From contig NZ_LKPJ01000001.1 in assembly GCF_001443045.1 (NCBI RefSeq), forward strand, positions 192,997 to 256,996: a stretch of 64,000 nt of DNA. Reading direction: 5' to 3'. Shown piece by piece: positions 25,611 to 38,977 of this stretch. This DNA is from Burkholderia ambifaria (lineage in GTDB: Bacteria; Pseudomonadota; Gammaproteobacteria; Burkholderiales; Burkholderiaceae). Numbering within the stretch: the stretch's first letter is position 1; each line of letters starts with the position of its first letter. The notes under the pieces were generated by a model that was given only the letters and a program-made list of their open reading frames with translations, was not told the DNA's origin and ran no database searches. The translations under genes and the position numbers were made by a program.

Positions 25611-28076
25611 CTACCGTTTCTTCGCCTTTGCAGCCTTCGCCGTATCCGCGAGGATCTTCTCGACCCGCTCCACATAGGTTTCGGTGCCGAACCGGCGCAC
25701 CGCGGTCGCCCGCCCGCTCGCGACGAGCCGCTCGCGCAGCGCCGCGTCGTGCTTCAACCTGCCCAGCGCATCGGCCAGCGCGGCCGCGTCGCCCGGCTCG
25801 CAGAGCAGCCCGTTGTCACCGTCCTCGATGATCTCGACGACCCCGCCCGCGCGGGCCGCGACCACCGGCCGCCGCGCGAGCATCCCCTCGACGATCACCC
25901 GCCCGAACGGCTCGGGCGTGATCGACGTATGCGCGACCACGTCGACCGCCTTCATGCACGCTGCCACGTCGCGCTGGAACCCGAGGAAATGGACTCGGTC
26001 GTCCATCCCGTGACGCGCAACGATCTCGTGCAGCTGCGCCGCGTATTCATCCTCGCCGAACAGCGGCGCGCCGACCAGCACCACGTGCATGTCCGGATGG
26101 CGTGCCGCTGCCTCCAGCAGCAGGTGCTGCCCCTTCCAGTGCGCGAGGCGGCTGAACGACCCGACCAGCCATCCCTGCTCGGGCAACCCGAAGCGCGCGC
26201 GCAGCGCGGCCTGGCTGGCATTGTCCAGCGCGTCGAACGGTTCGGCCGAAATGCCGTTGAACACGACGTCGACGTGCTGCGGCGTGAAGCCCGTCAGCGC
26301 GCGGAACGCCTGCGCGGATGCATCCGAGTTCGCGATCACGCGCGTGACGCCGAACCGCGCGCAGTACTTGATCGCCATCAGCTGCTTGCTGCCGAAGTGG
26401 TCGCCGCTGACGATGTCGCGCAGATGCCAGACCACCGGCTTGCGCGCGAGCCGCCCGGCCAGCGCCGCGACCACCATCGCACGCTGCGTATTCGCGTAGA
26501 TCACCTCGGCGCGGCGTGCACGCCGTGCGACGTCGCGCACCATGCCGACGAGCCGCTTCAATGCGCCGGCCGACACGCCGCCCTGCTTGCGCACGCCGGC
26601 GAGCTCGCCCTGGTCGAGCACGTCGACGCGCGCGCCGATCTCGTCGAGCGCCGCGCGAAACGGGCCGTCGTCGAACAGCAGCACGTCGGCGTTCGCACGC
26701 ATGTGCTTCATGATTTCCAGCAGCGACAGTTCCGCGCCGCCGAGCACGCCGCTCTGGTCCAGCACGAGCGTCGCCGGGCCGCGCGCGGCCGGCATCGGCG
26801 CGACGGCCGTGCCGCGCTGCGCGGTCGAGCCGGGCAGTGCCGCCTCCACATAGTCGAGAAAGCGCCGCCGGAACGTGTCGGCGGAGAAGCGCTCCGCGTT
26901 CGCGCGGCACGCGTGCGGCGTGAAGCGCTGCGGCGCGCGCTCGAAATCGTCGACCGCCGCGACGATCGCATGCGGCGTCTGTTCTTCGAAGAACAGCCCG
27001 GTCGGGTTCGCGTGCGAGTGCGGCTCGAGCACGGTCTCGAGCGCGCCGCCCTTGCCGTACGCGATCACGGGCGTGCCGCACGCCTGCGCCTCGACCACCG
27101 AAATCCCGAAATCCTCCTCGGCCGCAAACACGAACGCCTTAGCGCGGCGCATCCGGTCGTGCAGCACCGCAAACGGCTGGTAGCCCATGATCTCGACGTT
27201 CGGGCCGGCCTTCGCGCGGATCTTCTGCATCTCCGGGCCGTCGCCGATCACGACGAGCTTGCGCTCCGGCGTGCGCGAGAACGCCTCGACGATCAGGTCG
27301 ATCTTCTTGTACGGCACCATCCGCGACGCGGTCAGGTAGAAATCGTCCTTCACCTCGTTCAGCGAGAAGCCATCCACGTCGACCGGCGGGAAGATCACCG
27401 CCGCGTCGCGGTGATACACCTTGCGGATGCGTCGCGCGATGAACGCGGAGTTCGCGACGAAGCCGTCCACCGCGTTCGCGGTGCGCGTGTCCCAGTTGCG
27501 GATGTAGTGCAGGATCATCCGCGCGAGCAACGATTTCGGCCCGTGCGTGAGGTTCGACTGTTCCAGATACTGGTGTTGCAGGTCCCATGCATAGCGGATC
27601 GGCGAATGCACGTAGCTGATGTGCATCTGGTCCGGCCCCGTCAGCACGCCTTTCGCAACGGCATGGCTGCTGGAGATCACGAGGTCGTAGTCCGACACGT
27701 CGAGCTGCTCGATCGCGAGCGGCATCAGCGGCAGGTAGCTGCGGTACTTGGTGCGCGCGAACGGCAGTTTCTGGATGAACGAGGTCGTCACCGGCTTGCC
27801 GCGCACGAACGCGCGATCGTCGAGAAAATCGACGAGGCTGAACAGGTCCGCGTCGGGAAAGCACGCGACGATCTGTTCGAGCACGCGCTCGGCGCCCGCA
27901 TACGTGACGAGCCAGTCATGGACGATCGCCACGCGCAGCGGGCGCGCCGCATCGCGCGCACCCGCCTGCCCGGCCGATTCGGTCCGGCGCAGCGCGGCGG
28001 CGGCGTCGGCTTCGGCCACGGCGGCATCGGCCGTGGCGATGTTCAGGATGGCGTGTTCCGCCAGATCGCGATTCAT
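25611..28076 (-). CDS. bceR: Double-domain glycosyltransferase (two GT4 units)
   Basis: An 821-residue protein made of two glycosyltransferase family 4 units. The first (~45-430) shows VAIVHDWLVTYAGAERVLEQ, then YVHSPIRYAWD and the donor-site block EEDFGISVVEAQACGTPVIA. The second (~450-800) shows VLDQSGVLGGAELSLLE and TPEPFGRVIVEGMLARRPVV. Each unit has the E-x7-E motif of retaining GT-B enzymes, so one chain may add two sugars of the cepacian repeat. The ATG at 28076 overlaps the bceQ stop (ATGA). Which sugars it adds cannot be read from sequence. Confidence 0.9.
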   Translation of the reverse strand: MNRDLAEHAILNIATADAAVAEADAAAALRRTESAGQAGARDAARPLRVAIVHDWLVTYAGAERVLEQIVACFPDADLFSLVDFLDDRAFVRGKPVTTSFIQKLPFARTKYRSYLPLMPLAIEQLDVSDYDLVISSSHAVAKGVLTGPDQMHISYVHSPIRYAWDLQHQYLEQSNLTHGPKSLLARMILHYIRNWDTRTANAVDGFVANSAFIARRIRKVYHRDAAVIFPPVDVDGFSLNEVKDDFYLTASRMVPYKKIDLIVEAFSRTPERKLVVIGDGPEMQKIRAKAGPNVEIMGYQPFAVLHDRMRRAKAFVFAAEEDFGISVVEAQACGTPVIAYGKGGALETVLEPHSHANPTGLFFEEQTPHAIVAAVDDFERAPQRFTPHACRANAERFSADTFRRRFLDYVEAALPGSTAQRGTAVAPMPAARGPATLVLDQSGVLGGAELSLLEIMKHMRANADVLLFDDGPFRAALDEIGARVDVLDQGELAGVRKQGGVSAGALKRLVGMVRDVARRARRAEVIYANTQRAMVVAALAGRLARKPVVWHLRDIVSGDHFGSKQLMAIKYCARFGVTRVIANSDASAQAFRALTGFTPQHVDVVFNGISAEPFDALDNASQAALRARFGLPEQGWLVGSFSRLAHWKGQHLLLEAAARHPDMHVVLVGAPLFGEDEYAAQLHEIVARHGMDDRVHFLGFQRDVAACMKAVDVVAHTSITPEPFGRVIVEGMLARRPVVAARAGGVVEIIEDGDNGLLCEPGDAAALADALGRLKHDAALRERLVASGRATAVRRFGTETYVERVEKILADTAKAAKAKKR

Positions 28077-29551
28077 ATCGTTTTCCTCGCATTGAGACGG
28101 ACGAACAGGTCGCGCACGAGCGCGCGCAGTCCCGGCGTCATCGTGAGCGACCACGCAAGGTTCAGCACCAGCACGACCGCGCAAAGACCGATCGACTCGC
28201 CGAGCCCCGACCACGCTTGCGCGAGAAACAGGCTCGCGAGCAGGAAGGCGAGATGCGCGAGCATGTCGAGCACGATCGCGCGCATCCGGATCGCCGACAG
28301 GTAAAGCAGCACGCCGTAGTCGACCAGCGCGCGCGTCGCGACGACCACGGCCGCGCCGATCAGCCCGAAGTGATGAATGCCGAACCACAGGCCGCCGACG
28401 AAGAACGGCATCTCGATGAGCCCGGCGAACGCCGCGCGGGCCGGATTGACCTGCGACTGGATCAGGATCCGCGTGACGCTCGCCTGGCCGACGAGCCACA
28501 CGCTGATCACCAGCACGCGGCCGACCGGCGCCGAATGCGCGGCGAGATCGGGGCCGACCCACAGCGTGAGGAACGGCGCGAGCGCGAAGATCGCGACGAT
28601 GCCGACCGGCGTGAACACGCCGTTCAGGAATTCGAGCGACTGGCGCGCGAGCGTATCCGCGTGATCGCGGCCGACCGCCGACAGGCGCGGGAACAGCGTG
28701 CGCACCAGCGCGTTCGGCAGCATGTTCAGGCGCGTGACGAGGTTCTGCGGCACCGTGTAGTAGGTGACGAACTTCGCGCCCATGCCGGCGCCGAGCATCA
28801 CGCGATCGAGCGTGTCGGCGATCATGCTCGCCGTGCTCGCGATCAGCATCCAGCCGCCGAAGTTGAACAGTCCTTTCGCGGTGCCCCATTGCGGCGGGTC
28901 GATGTGCCGGATCCCGAGCACCTTGATGCTCGCGTGACCGAGCATCACCGCCGCGATCAGCCGCGCGACGACCGCTGCGGCCAGCACCGTCTGCAGGTTC
29001 GGCGCGATCCACCACGCGGCGCCAAGCGGCAGCAGCTGGAACAGGAACGTGCCGATCGTCTGGTTCGTGTTGAACACGCCGAACCGCTCGGCGCCGTTGA
29101 TCGCGCCGGCGAACACCCACGACACGTTCGCGAGCGGAATCGCGAGCGCGAGCCACGGCAGCGCGAGATACACCTCGTGCTGCATCGCCGCCGACACCTT
29201 CGTGAAATACGCGGTGTAGACGAACGCGCCGAAATAGATCAGCAGGCCGCCGGCGATGCCGGTGCCGAGGTTCAGCCAGAACGCGCTCCAGAAGACACGC
29301 GCGCTTTCGTCCGCGTCGCCGCTCGCGAGCGCCTTCGAGATGTGGTTCTGCGCGGCCATGCTCATCCCGAGATCGAGGATCCCGAAATAGCCGATCAGCG
29401 TCCACACGAGACTGACGACACCGTAGCGTTCGACGCCCAGCGCGTGGATATACGCGGGCACCGTGACCAGCGACACGAAGGTCGGCAGGATCAGCCCGAT
29501 GAAGTTGATCGAAACGTTCTTGAGTATGCCTTTGTCCATGCTTTTGCCCAT
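28073..29551 (-). CDS. bceQ: Polysaccharide flippase (Wzx-like, MOP family)
   Basis: A 492-residue membrane protein with about 12-14 helices of the polysaccharide-transporter family. The start is MGKSMDKGILKNVSINFIGL; a second ATG at 29539 (MDKGIL) is possible. Conserved N-terminal features (SLVTVPAYIHALGVERYGVV, LIGYFGILDLGMSMAAQNHI) are typical of lipid-linked repeat-unit exporters. It should flip the undecaprenyl-linked cepacian heptasaccharide across the inner membrane. It is followed by bceR with an ATGA overlap and preceded by bceP only a few bases away. Confidence 0.9.
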   Translation of the reverse strand: MGKSMDKGILKNVSINFIGLILPTFVSLVTVPAYIHALGVERYGVVSLVWTLIGYFGILDLGMSMAAQNHISKALASGDADESARVFWSAFWLNLGTGIAGGLLIYFGAFVYTAYFTKVSAAMQHEVYLALPWLALAIPLANVSWVFAGAINGAERFGVFNTNQTIGTFLFQLLPLGAAWWIAPNLQTVLAAAVVARLIAAVMLGHASIKVLGIRHIDPPQWGTAKGLFNFGGWMLIASTASMIADTLDRVMLGAGMGAKFVTYYTVPQNLVTRLNMLPNALVRTLFPRLSAVGRDHADTLARQSLEFLNGVFTPVGIVAIFALAPFLTLWVGPDLAAHSAPVGRVLVISVWLVGQASVTRILIQSQVNPARAAFAGLIEMPFFVGGLWFGIHHFGLIGAAVVVATRALVDYGVLLYLSAIRMRAIVLDMLAHLAFLLASLFLAQAWSGLGESIGLCAVVLVLNLAWSLTMTPGLRALVRDLFVRLNARKTI

Positions 29552-29558
29552 GGGCCTG

Positions 29559-31775
29559 TTACGGTTTCCAGCGGTACATGAGTACCTTGCCGCGTGCGTC
29601 TTCCTCGACGAACACCAGGTATTCGCCGTTCTCGCGCCGGAACGCGCTGATGCCGAACGGCACGTCGACCCAGCCCGACGCCTTGCCGACCTCCGCGCCC
29701 GGGCTCATTACGCCGACTTCCTTGCCGGATTCCTTGTCGTACACGTGGATCTTGCCGACCGGCTCCACCGTGAAGATGTAGCGGCCCTCGACCGTGATCC
29801 CGATGAGGTCGAGGATCGGCTTCGCGTCGAGCTGCCACGGCAGCGCGACCGTGTAGCGGACCACCGGCGAGCCGGTCGACCACTTGTCGAAGCGCACCAG
29901 CACGCGTCCGACTTCCTTGTTGATGCCCGGCTGCGGCGGCGCGTCGGCCGTGTAGCCCGTCACGTACAGCGTGTCCGTCTGCGGTTCGTAGATCGCGCGG
30001 CGCAGCTGCGTGAACGGCTGCGGCATCGGATAGGTCGTGACCTTGTCGTACGAGTAGATCGGGTTGCCGGCCTTGTCGACGCCGCCGTAGCCGAAGCGAT
30101 GGATCCCGCGCACGTCGCTCGTGCGCCAGATGTCACCCTTCGTGTCGACCCACCAGCCCCAGCCGCCCGCTTTTGCCTTGCCGGTCGTGTTGATCGTGAA
30201 TTCGTCCGCGTCGAGCCGGCCGTTGCCGTTCGCGTCGCGCCAGATCCAGTCGCCGCCCGGCGGCTTGTTCGGCACCTTGTCGACCGGCCGCGCGCGGCCC
30301 GCGATCAGGCCCGACGGAATCGCGACCTCGCCGTCGCGCTTCGCGTCGAAGCGGTAGATCTTCAGGTGATCGGCATACATGTCGGTCAGGTACAGGAACG
30401 TGCGGCCGTCGACGCGCCGCGCGAACGGCATGCCGGGATACTGGTCCGTGTGGAACACGGGATCGTCCGGATACTTGAAGCGGTTCGACAGGAAGCCGGC
30501 GTATTTCCAGTCCTGGCCGGGCGGCTTCGACAGGTCGAGCTCGAAGCGCTTGTTGCCCGTGTACACGCTGTTCGGCCGCGCGGGGTCGAGCCATGCGCCG
30601 TCGACGAACAAGAGCCCCTGCACCTGCCAGCGCAGCTTGCCGTCCGGCGTATAGCTCTCGAGCACCGCGCCAAGCCCCGCGCCGATCGTGTCGTGACGCT
30701 GTCCGATGCCGTTCATCGACACGTACACGTTGCCCGCGCGATCGACGCCCACGCCCGTCAGCCCGTTGAAGCGCTGCGGCCCGGGGCGGCCCGGCACCGG
30801 ACCCGCGAAAATGCCGCCGCGCTCGCCGAGCGTGCTGGACGGCGCATAGCCCTTGCCGCCTTTCGAGAAGATCAGCACCTGCTGGCGCGGACCGTTGTCC
30901 GCCACCAGCACGCGTCCTTTCGCATCGACTGCCACGTCCACCGCTTCGGTGCCGTCGGGCAACGCGGGCGCGTCGTCGAGCTTGCGGCCGTCAGCGCGCA
31001 CGTGCACGAGATGCGCGGGCCCGTTGATCGTATCGATGAGCAGCCACAGCGTGCCGTCGCCGGCGAGCGCGATGCGGCCCGGCTCGTGCGCATTCCACGT
31101 GCCCTTCTTCTGCATCGTCTCGGCGTCGTACACGTCGACTTCGTCATGCGCCGGATTCGTCGCGAACAGCGTCTTGTCGTCGGCCGCGAGGCCGCCCACT
31201 TCCGCCTTCAGCTCGCCCACCTCCGACCGCGCGGGCGCCGCCACCTCGTTCATCATCATGAAGCTCGCGGCCATCCGCGCACGGCCGGCATCGGCACGCC
31301 CGCCGGGCGCGACCTGCGGCGCCGCGCGAAACGGCGCCGGCTGCTTCATGTCGCCGATCGTGCGCCGCGAGATGCCGTACCACTGCTTGCCCTTGTCCGG
31401 CCAGATGCCGGGCGACTGCAGATGGCCGCGCTCGTTGCCGACGCCGATCGCGACGTACGCATATTTGCTGTTCACCGCGACCGCGTTGCCGCCGAGGTTG
31501 CCCCAGCCGTGCGTGCCGCCGGCGAAGCCGAGCATCTTCCCGTCCTGGTAGACGCTCGCCTCGGCGCCGCTCTCGTCCCACGGCGCGTTCGTATACACCT
31601 TGCCGTCGGGCGTCACCGCGATCGCGCGGATGTCGATCTGCGTCCAGCTGCCGTCGCCATAGCCGAACGTGTTGCCGATCCACGATGTGGTCGCGGGCAA
31701 CACGGTTTCAGCCAGAGCGGCGCTCGCGGACAGCGCCGCGCATACCGTCATGCCAACCAGAATCAGACGTCGCAA
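29559..31775 (-). CDS. bceP: Secreted beta-propeller (NHL-like) protein with EF-hand motif
   Basis: A 738-residue exported protein. I prefer the TTG at 31775 (RRLILVGMTVCAALSASAAL, cut after ALA) because it gives a clean signal peptide with GGAG upstream; the ATG at 31751 also fits. Repeated strands such as VDAKGRVLVADNGPRQQVLI, VGVDRAGNVYVSMNG and VDTKGDIWRTSD resemble NHL/SMP-30 propeller blades. DANGNGRLDADEF (~540) is a canonical calcium-binding EF-hand loop. The literature name bceP is sometimes tied to a glycosyl hydrolase; I see no hydrolase motif. The gene name is assigned by position in the cluster. Confidence 0.75.
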   Translation of the reverse strand: MRRLILVGMTVCAALSASAALAETVLPATTSWIGNTFGYGDGSWTQIDIRAIAVTPDGKVYTNAPWDESGAEASVYQDGKMLGFAGGTHGWGNLGGNAVAVNSKYAYVAIGVGNERGHLQSPGIWPDKGKQWYGISRRTIGDMKQPAPFRAAPQVAPGGRADAGRARMAASFMMMNEVAAPARSEVGELKAEVGGLAADDKTLFATNPAHDEVDVYDAETMQKKGTWNAHEPGRIALAGDGTLWLLIDTINGPAHLVHVRADGRKLDDAPALPDGTEAVDVAVDAKGRVLVADNGPRQQVLIFSKGGKGYAPSSTLGERGGIFAGPVPGRPGPQRFNGLTGVGVDRAGNVYVSMNGIGQRHDTIGAGLGAVLESYTPDGKLRWQVQGLLFVDGAWLDPARPNSVYTGNKRFELDLSKPPGQDWKYAGFLSNRFKYPDDPVFHTDQYPGMPFARRVDGRTFLYLTDMYADHLKIYRFDAKRDGEVAIPSGLIAGRARPVDKVPNKPPGGDWIWRDANGNGRLDADEFTINTTGKAKAGGWGWWVDTKGDIWRTSDVRGIHRFGYGGVDKAGNPIYSYDKVTTYPMPQPFTQLRRAIYEPQTDTLYVTGYTADAPPQPGINKEVGRVLVRFDKWSTGSPVVRYTVALPWQLDAKPILDLIGITVEGRYIFTVEPVGKIHVYDKESGKEVGVMSPGAEVGKASGWVDVPFGISAFRRENGEYLVFVEEDARGKVLMYRWKP

Positions 31776-35345
<3,570 letters not shown>

Positions 35346-35380
35346 TTCCGGCAACGCGCGTTCGTTGCCCGCCAAAAGAC

Positions 35381-35408
35381 GACGGGCCGCTCGGTCGAGC
35401 GGCCCGTC
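35381..35408. terminator. Bidirectional terminator bceM / metZ
   Basis: A near-perfect palindrome GACGGGCCGCTCG / CGAGCGGCCCGTC with a two-base centre, between two genes whose 3' ends face each other. Confidence 0.75.
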
Positions 35409-35442
35409 GTCATGTCGGCCGTGAAAAAACCAACCGCCGTGC

Positions 35443-36636
35443 TCAGCCCTCGAGGCCGCGCGCGAGATCGTTGCGCAGGTCGCCCGCGTTTTCCAGGCCG
35501 ACCGCGAGGCGGATCAGCCCTTCGGTGATCCCCGCGGCCGCACGCGCTTCCGGCGTGATGCGCGCGTGCGTCGTCGTCGCCGGATGCGTGATCGTCGTGC
35601 GCGTGTCGCCAAGGTTGCCGGTGATCGAGATCAGCTTCGTGCTGTCGATCACGCGCCACGCGTTCGCGCGCTGCTGCTCGGGCGTGTCACCCTTCAGCTC
35701 GAACGACACGATCGCGCCGCCCGCCTTCTGCTGGCGCTTCGCGAGCGCATGCTGCGGATGCGATTCGAGCCCCGGATAGAACACACGGGCGACGGCCGGA
35801 TGCGAATCCAGCCAGCGCGCGATCTCCAGTGCGTTCGCCGACTGCTTCTCGACGCGCAGCGACAGCGTCTCCATCCCCTTCAGCAGCACCCACGCGTTGA
35901 ACGCCGACAGCGTCGGGCCCGCGCTGCGCACGAACGGGAACACCTTGCCCATGATGAACTCCTTCGAGCCGACCAGCGCGCCGCCAAGCACGCGACCCTG
36001 GCCGTCGAGGAACTTCGTCGCCGAGTGCATCACGACGTCGGCGCCGAGCTTCAGCGGCTGCTGCAGCACCGGGCTGCAGAAACAGTTGTCGACGACGAAC
36101 AGCGCGTTCGCGGCCTTCGCGATCTTGCCGATCGCCTCGATGTCGGCGAGTTCGGTCAGCGGGTTCGACGGCGTTTCGAGGAAGAACATCTTCGTTTCGG
36201 GCCGCACCGCTTCCTGCCACGCGTTCAGGTCGGTCGGATCGACGAAGGTCGTCGTGATGCCGAACTTGCTGAAGATCTGCGAGAACATCCCGAGCGTCGA
36301 GCCGAACAGGCTGCGCGAGCTGACGAGGTGATCGCCCGCCTGCAGCGCCGACATCACGACCGACATGATCGCGGCCATGCCCGACGCCGTCGCGATACAG
36401 GCCTCGCCGCCTTCGAGCGCGGCGAGACGATCCTGGAACATGGTAACGGTCGGGTTCGTGAAGCGCGAATAGGTGAAATAGTCTTCCGAATTCGCAAAGC
36501 GCTCGGCTGCCTCGGCCGCGCTCGTGAAGCAGAAGCTCGACGTGAGGAACAGCGCTTCCGAATGCTCGTTGAAGTCGCTGCTGCGCAGCGTGCCCGCGCG
36601 CACGGCGAGCGTGTCGAAATTGAGGGAGTCGTCCAT
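35443..36636 (-). CDS. metZ: O-succinylhomoserine sulfhydrylase
   Basis: A 397-residue PLP enzyme of the Cys/Met metabolism family that makes homocysteine from O-succinylhomoserine and sulfide. The start is MDDSLNFDTLAVRAGTLRSS at 36636. The PLP lysine is in MHSATKFLDGQGRVLGGAL (near 210), and YSRFTNPTVTMFQDRLAALE is the family N-terminal block. The choice of metZ over metB rests on overall resemblance to the sulfhydrylase group and the usual purF-metZ gene order. Confidence 0.9.
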   Translation of the reverse strand: MDDSLNFDTLAVRAGTLRSSDFNEHSEALFLTSSFCFTSAAEAAERFANSEDYFTYSRFTNPTVTMFQDRLAALEGGEACIATASGMAAIMSVVMSALQAGDHLVSSRSLFGSTLGMFSQIFSKFGITTTFVDPTDLNAWQEAVRPETKMFFLETPSNPLTELADIEAIGKIAKAANALFVVDNCFCSPVLQQPLKLGADVVMHSATKFLDGQGRVLGGALVGSKEFIMGKVFPFVRSAGPTLSAFNAWVLLKGMETLSLRVEKQSANALEIARWLDSHPAVARVFYPGLESHPQHALAKRQQKAGGAIVSFELKGDTPEQQRANAWRVIDSTKLISITGNLGDTRTTITHPATTTHARITPEARAAAGITEGLIRLAVGLENAGDLRNDLARGLEG

Positions 36637-36711
36637 GTTCCGTTTTCCGTATTCGAGGGCCGCGCCGAGGATCATGCATCGGGCGCGCACCCAGCCACAA
36701 ATCAGGCCAAA

Positions 36712-36746
36712 ACAAAAAGCCCGCTATGCGTCGGCATCAGCGGGCT
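36712..36746 (-). terminator. Terminator of purF
   Basis: An AGCCCGCT / AGCGGGCT stem followed on the minus strand by TTTTTGTTTT, in the 255-base space between purF and metZ. It could also act as a leader terminator for metZ. Confidence 0.75.
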
Positions 36747-36891
36747 TCGGTGCGGTACGACAGCGATCGACTCGGGCCGGCTGTCGCCGGCCTTCGCTTT
36801 AGCTGTTTTGGGAAGTCGCCCCGCGTCCGCAAGCTGAATCAAATCGACGCAAGGCCACATCCTATCACGCTTCATCGGAAGCGCGCCGGCA

Positions 36892-38424
36892 TCACTCGAC
36901 CGACAGTTGCAGGTTCATCTGCGAACGTGCGGTATCGCCCGCCGTGTCACGATCGGCCTGCGACGCCGGTGCGAGACGCGCACGCTCGATCGCATCGAGG
37001 TACTCGGGCGTCACGGCGCCGGTGATGTAGTTGCCGTCGAAGCACGACGCCTCGAAGCGCTCGAGCTTCGGGTTGATGTCGCGCACCGCGCGGCGCAGGT
37101 CGTCGACGTCCTGATAGATCAGGTGGTCGGCGCCGATGATCTTCGCGACTTCCTCGTCGGTGCGGCCGTGTGCGACCAGCTCGCCGCGCGTCGGCATGTC
37201 GATGCCGTACACGTTCGGGAACTTCACGGGCGGCGCCGCCGACGCGAAGATCACCGACTTCGCGCCCGCATCGCGTGCCATCTGCACGATCTCGTGCGAG
37301 GTCGTGCCGCGCACGATCGAGTCGTCGACGATCAGCACGTTCTTGTCCTTGAACTCGATGCTCATCGCATTGAGCTTCTGGCGCACCGACTTCTTGCGCA
37401 CGGCCTGGCCCGGCATGATGAAGGTGCGGCCGACGTAGCGGTTCTTGAAGAAGCCTTCGCGATACTCGACGCCGAGCTTCGCGGCGACCTGCATCGCGGC
37501 CGGACGCGACGAATCGGGAATCGGCATCACGACGTCGATCGGCACGTTCGGCAGCTCGCGCTTGATCTTCTCGGCGAGGTAGTCGCCCATGCGCAGGCGC
37601 ACGTTGTAGACCGGCACGCCGTCCAGGCACGAATCCGGACGCGCGAGGTACACGTATTCGAACATGCACGGATTCAGCGTCGGGTTCTCCGCGCACTGCT
37701 GGCTGTGGAAGTTGCCGGCCTTGTCGATAAAGATCGCTTCGCCCGGCTGCACGTCGCGCACGAATTCGAAACCGATGCCTTCGACCGCCACCGACTCCGA
37801 CGCGACCATCCATTCGGTGCCGTGTTCGGTCTCGAGCTTGCCGATGCAAAGCGGGCGAATGCCGAACGGATCGCGGAAGGCGAGCAGGCCGTAGCCGGCG
37901 ATCAGCGACACGATCGCGTACGAGCCCTGCAGGCGACGATGCACGCCCGCGACCGCCTTGAACACGGCGGCCGGATCGAGCTCGAGGCCCGTCGTCGCCA
38001 GTTGCAGCTCGTGCGCGAACACGTTGAGCAGCACTTCGCTGTCGGAATTGGTGTTGATGTGCCGGCGGTCGATCCGGAACATCTCATCCTTCAGCTGTTC
38101 CCAGTTCGTCAGGTTGCCGTTGTGCGCGAGGATGATCCCGAACGGCGCGTTCACGTAGAACGGTTGCGCCTCGGCTTCGCTCGACGCCGAGCCGGCCGTC
38201 GGATAGCGGACCTGGCCGATGCCGAAGGTGCCGGGCAGGCTGCGCATGTTGCGCGTGCGGAACACGTCGCGCACCATGCCGTTCGCCTTGTACATGTGGA
38301 AATTGCTGCCGTCCGCCGTCGCGATGCCCGCTGCATCCTGACCGCGATGCTGCAGCAGCAGCAGGCTGTCATAGATCAGCTGATTGACCGGGGATTGGGA
38401 GATAACACCTACGATGCCGCACAT
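36892..38424 (-). CDS. purF: Amidophosphoribosyltransferase
   Basis: A 510-residue enzyme for the first step of purine synthesis (PRPP + glutamine to phosphoribosylamine). The nucleophile is Cys2 in MCGIVGVISQSP, and the N-terminal Ntn glutaminase includes LQHRGQDAAGI. The PRPP loop lies in VLIVDDSIVRGTTSHEIVQ near residue 360. It lies 52 bases after cvpA, the same purF-cvpA pairing as in E. coli though with cvpA upstream. Confidence 0.97.
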   Translation of the reverse strand: MCGIVGVISQSPVNQLIYDSLLLLQHRGQDAAGIATADGSNFHMYKANGMVRDVFRTRNMRSLPGTFGIGQVRYPTAGSASSEAEAQPFYVNAPFGIILAHNGNLTNWEQLKDEMFRIDRRHINTNSDSEVLLNVFAHELQLATTGLELDPAAVFKAVAGVHRRLQGSYAIVSLIAGYGLLAFRDPFGIRPLCIGKLETEHGTEWMVASESVAVEGIGFEFVRDVQPGEAIFIDKAGNFHSQQCAENPTLNPCMFEYVYLARPDSCLDGVPVYNVRLRMGDYLAEKIKRELPNVPIDVVMPIPDSSRPAAMQVAAKLGVEYREGFFKNRYVGRTFIMPGQAVRKKSVRQKLNAMSIEFKDKNVLIVDDSIVRGTTSHEIVQMARDAGAKSVIFASAAPPVKFPNVYGIDMPTRGELVAHGRTDEEVAKIIGADHLIYQDVDDLRRAVRDINPKLERFEASCFDGNYITGAVTPEYLDAIERARLAPASQADRDTAGDTARSQMNLQLSVE

Positions 38425-38476
38425 GGCATGTCCTTCAAGATGACAAAATCGGTTCCGTCCAGCCCGGTACGCGTCG

Positions 38477-38971
38477 TCACACGCGCACGTACTGGGCCAT
38501 GCCGTCGGGCAGGAGCTGCTTCAGCTCGTGCACGCCCTGTTCGGCGATAGGACGCAATAGCGCATTGCGCCAGAAATCCTGTTTGGGCAATTCGGTCAGC
38601 CCGGCCGCCGCGACCAGCAGCACCACCAGCACGCAGCCGCGGACGAGCCCGAACATCATGCCCAGCGAGCGATCGACCCCGCCGAGGCCCGTCGCCTGCG
38701 CGATCCGCGACAACAGCGCGTTCCCGACACCCGCGACGAACACGACGCCGATCACGATCAGCGCGAACGCGAGCACCCACTGTGTCAGCGCACCGCCCGG
38801 CCAGTTCGCCGGAATATACGGCACGACCAGTCCGACATAGCGGGCCGCGATCACGACCGCCGCGATCCAGCCGATCAGCCCGAAAATCTCCGAGACGAAA
38901 CCGCGCCATGCGCCACGCAGCGCAGACAACGCGATCACCGCCAATACAGCGTAGTCGAAAGCCGTCAGCAT
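38477..38971 (-). CDS. cvpA: CvpA family membrane protein
   Basis: A 164-residue inner-membrane protein with four helices. The start MLTAFDYAVLAVIALSALRG with GFVSEIFGLIGWIAAVVIA is typical of CvpA, named for colicin V production. Its biochemical role is not firmly known. It lies between the SPOR-domain gene (6-base gap) and purF and is almost certainly in the same transcript. Confidence 0.9.
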   Translation of the reverse strand: MLTAFDYAVLAVIALSALRGAWRGFVSEIFGLIGWIAAVVIAARYVGLVVPYIPANWPGGALTQWVLAFALIVIGVVFVAGVGNALLSRIAQATGLGGVDRSLGMMFGLVRGCVLVVLLVAAAGLTELPKQDFWRNALLRPIAEQGVHELKQLLPDGMAQYVRV

Positions 38972-38977
38972 CGCACG

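Noticed and set aside
25123..25677. Long open frames on both strands through the heptamer array (LRASCFV and ARSTKHE repeats)
   Set aside because: They arise because a 7-base unit without stops is open in every frame. There is no ribosome-binding site or domain.
25611..29405. A single 1264-residue protein joining bceR with upstream sequence
   Set aside because: The upstream part is the shadow frame of bceQ. bceR has its own ATG at 28076 overlapping the bceQ stop.
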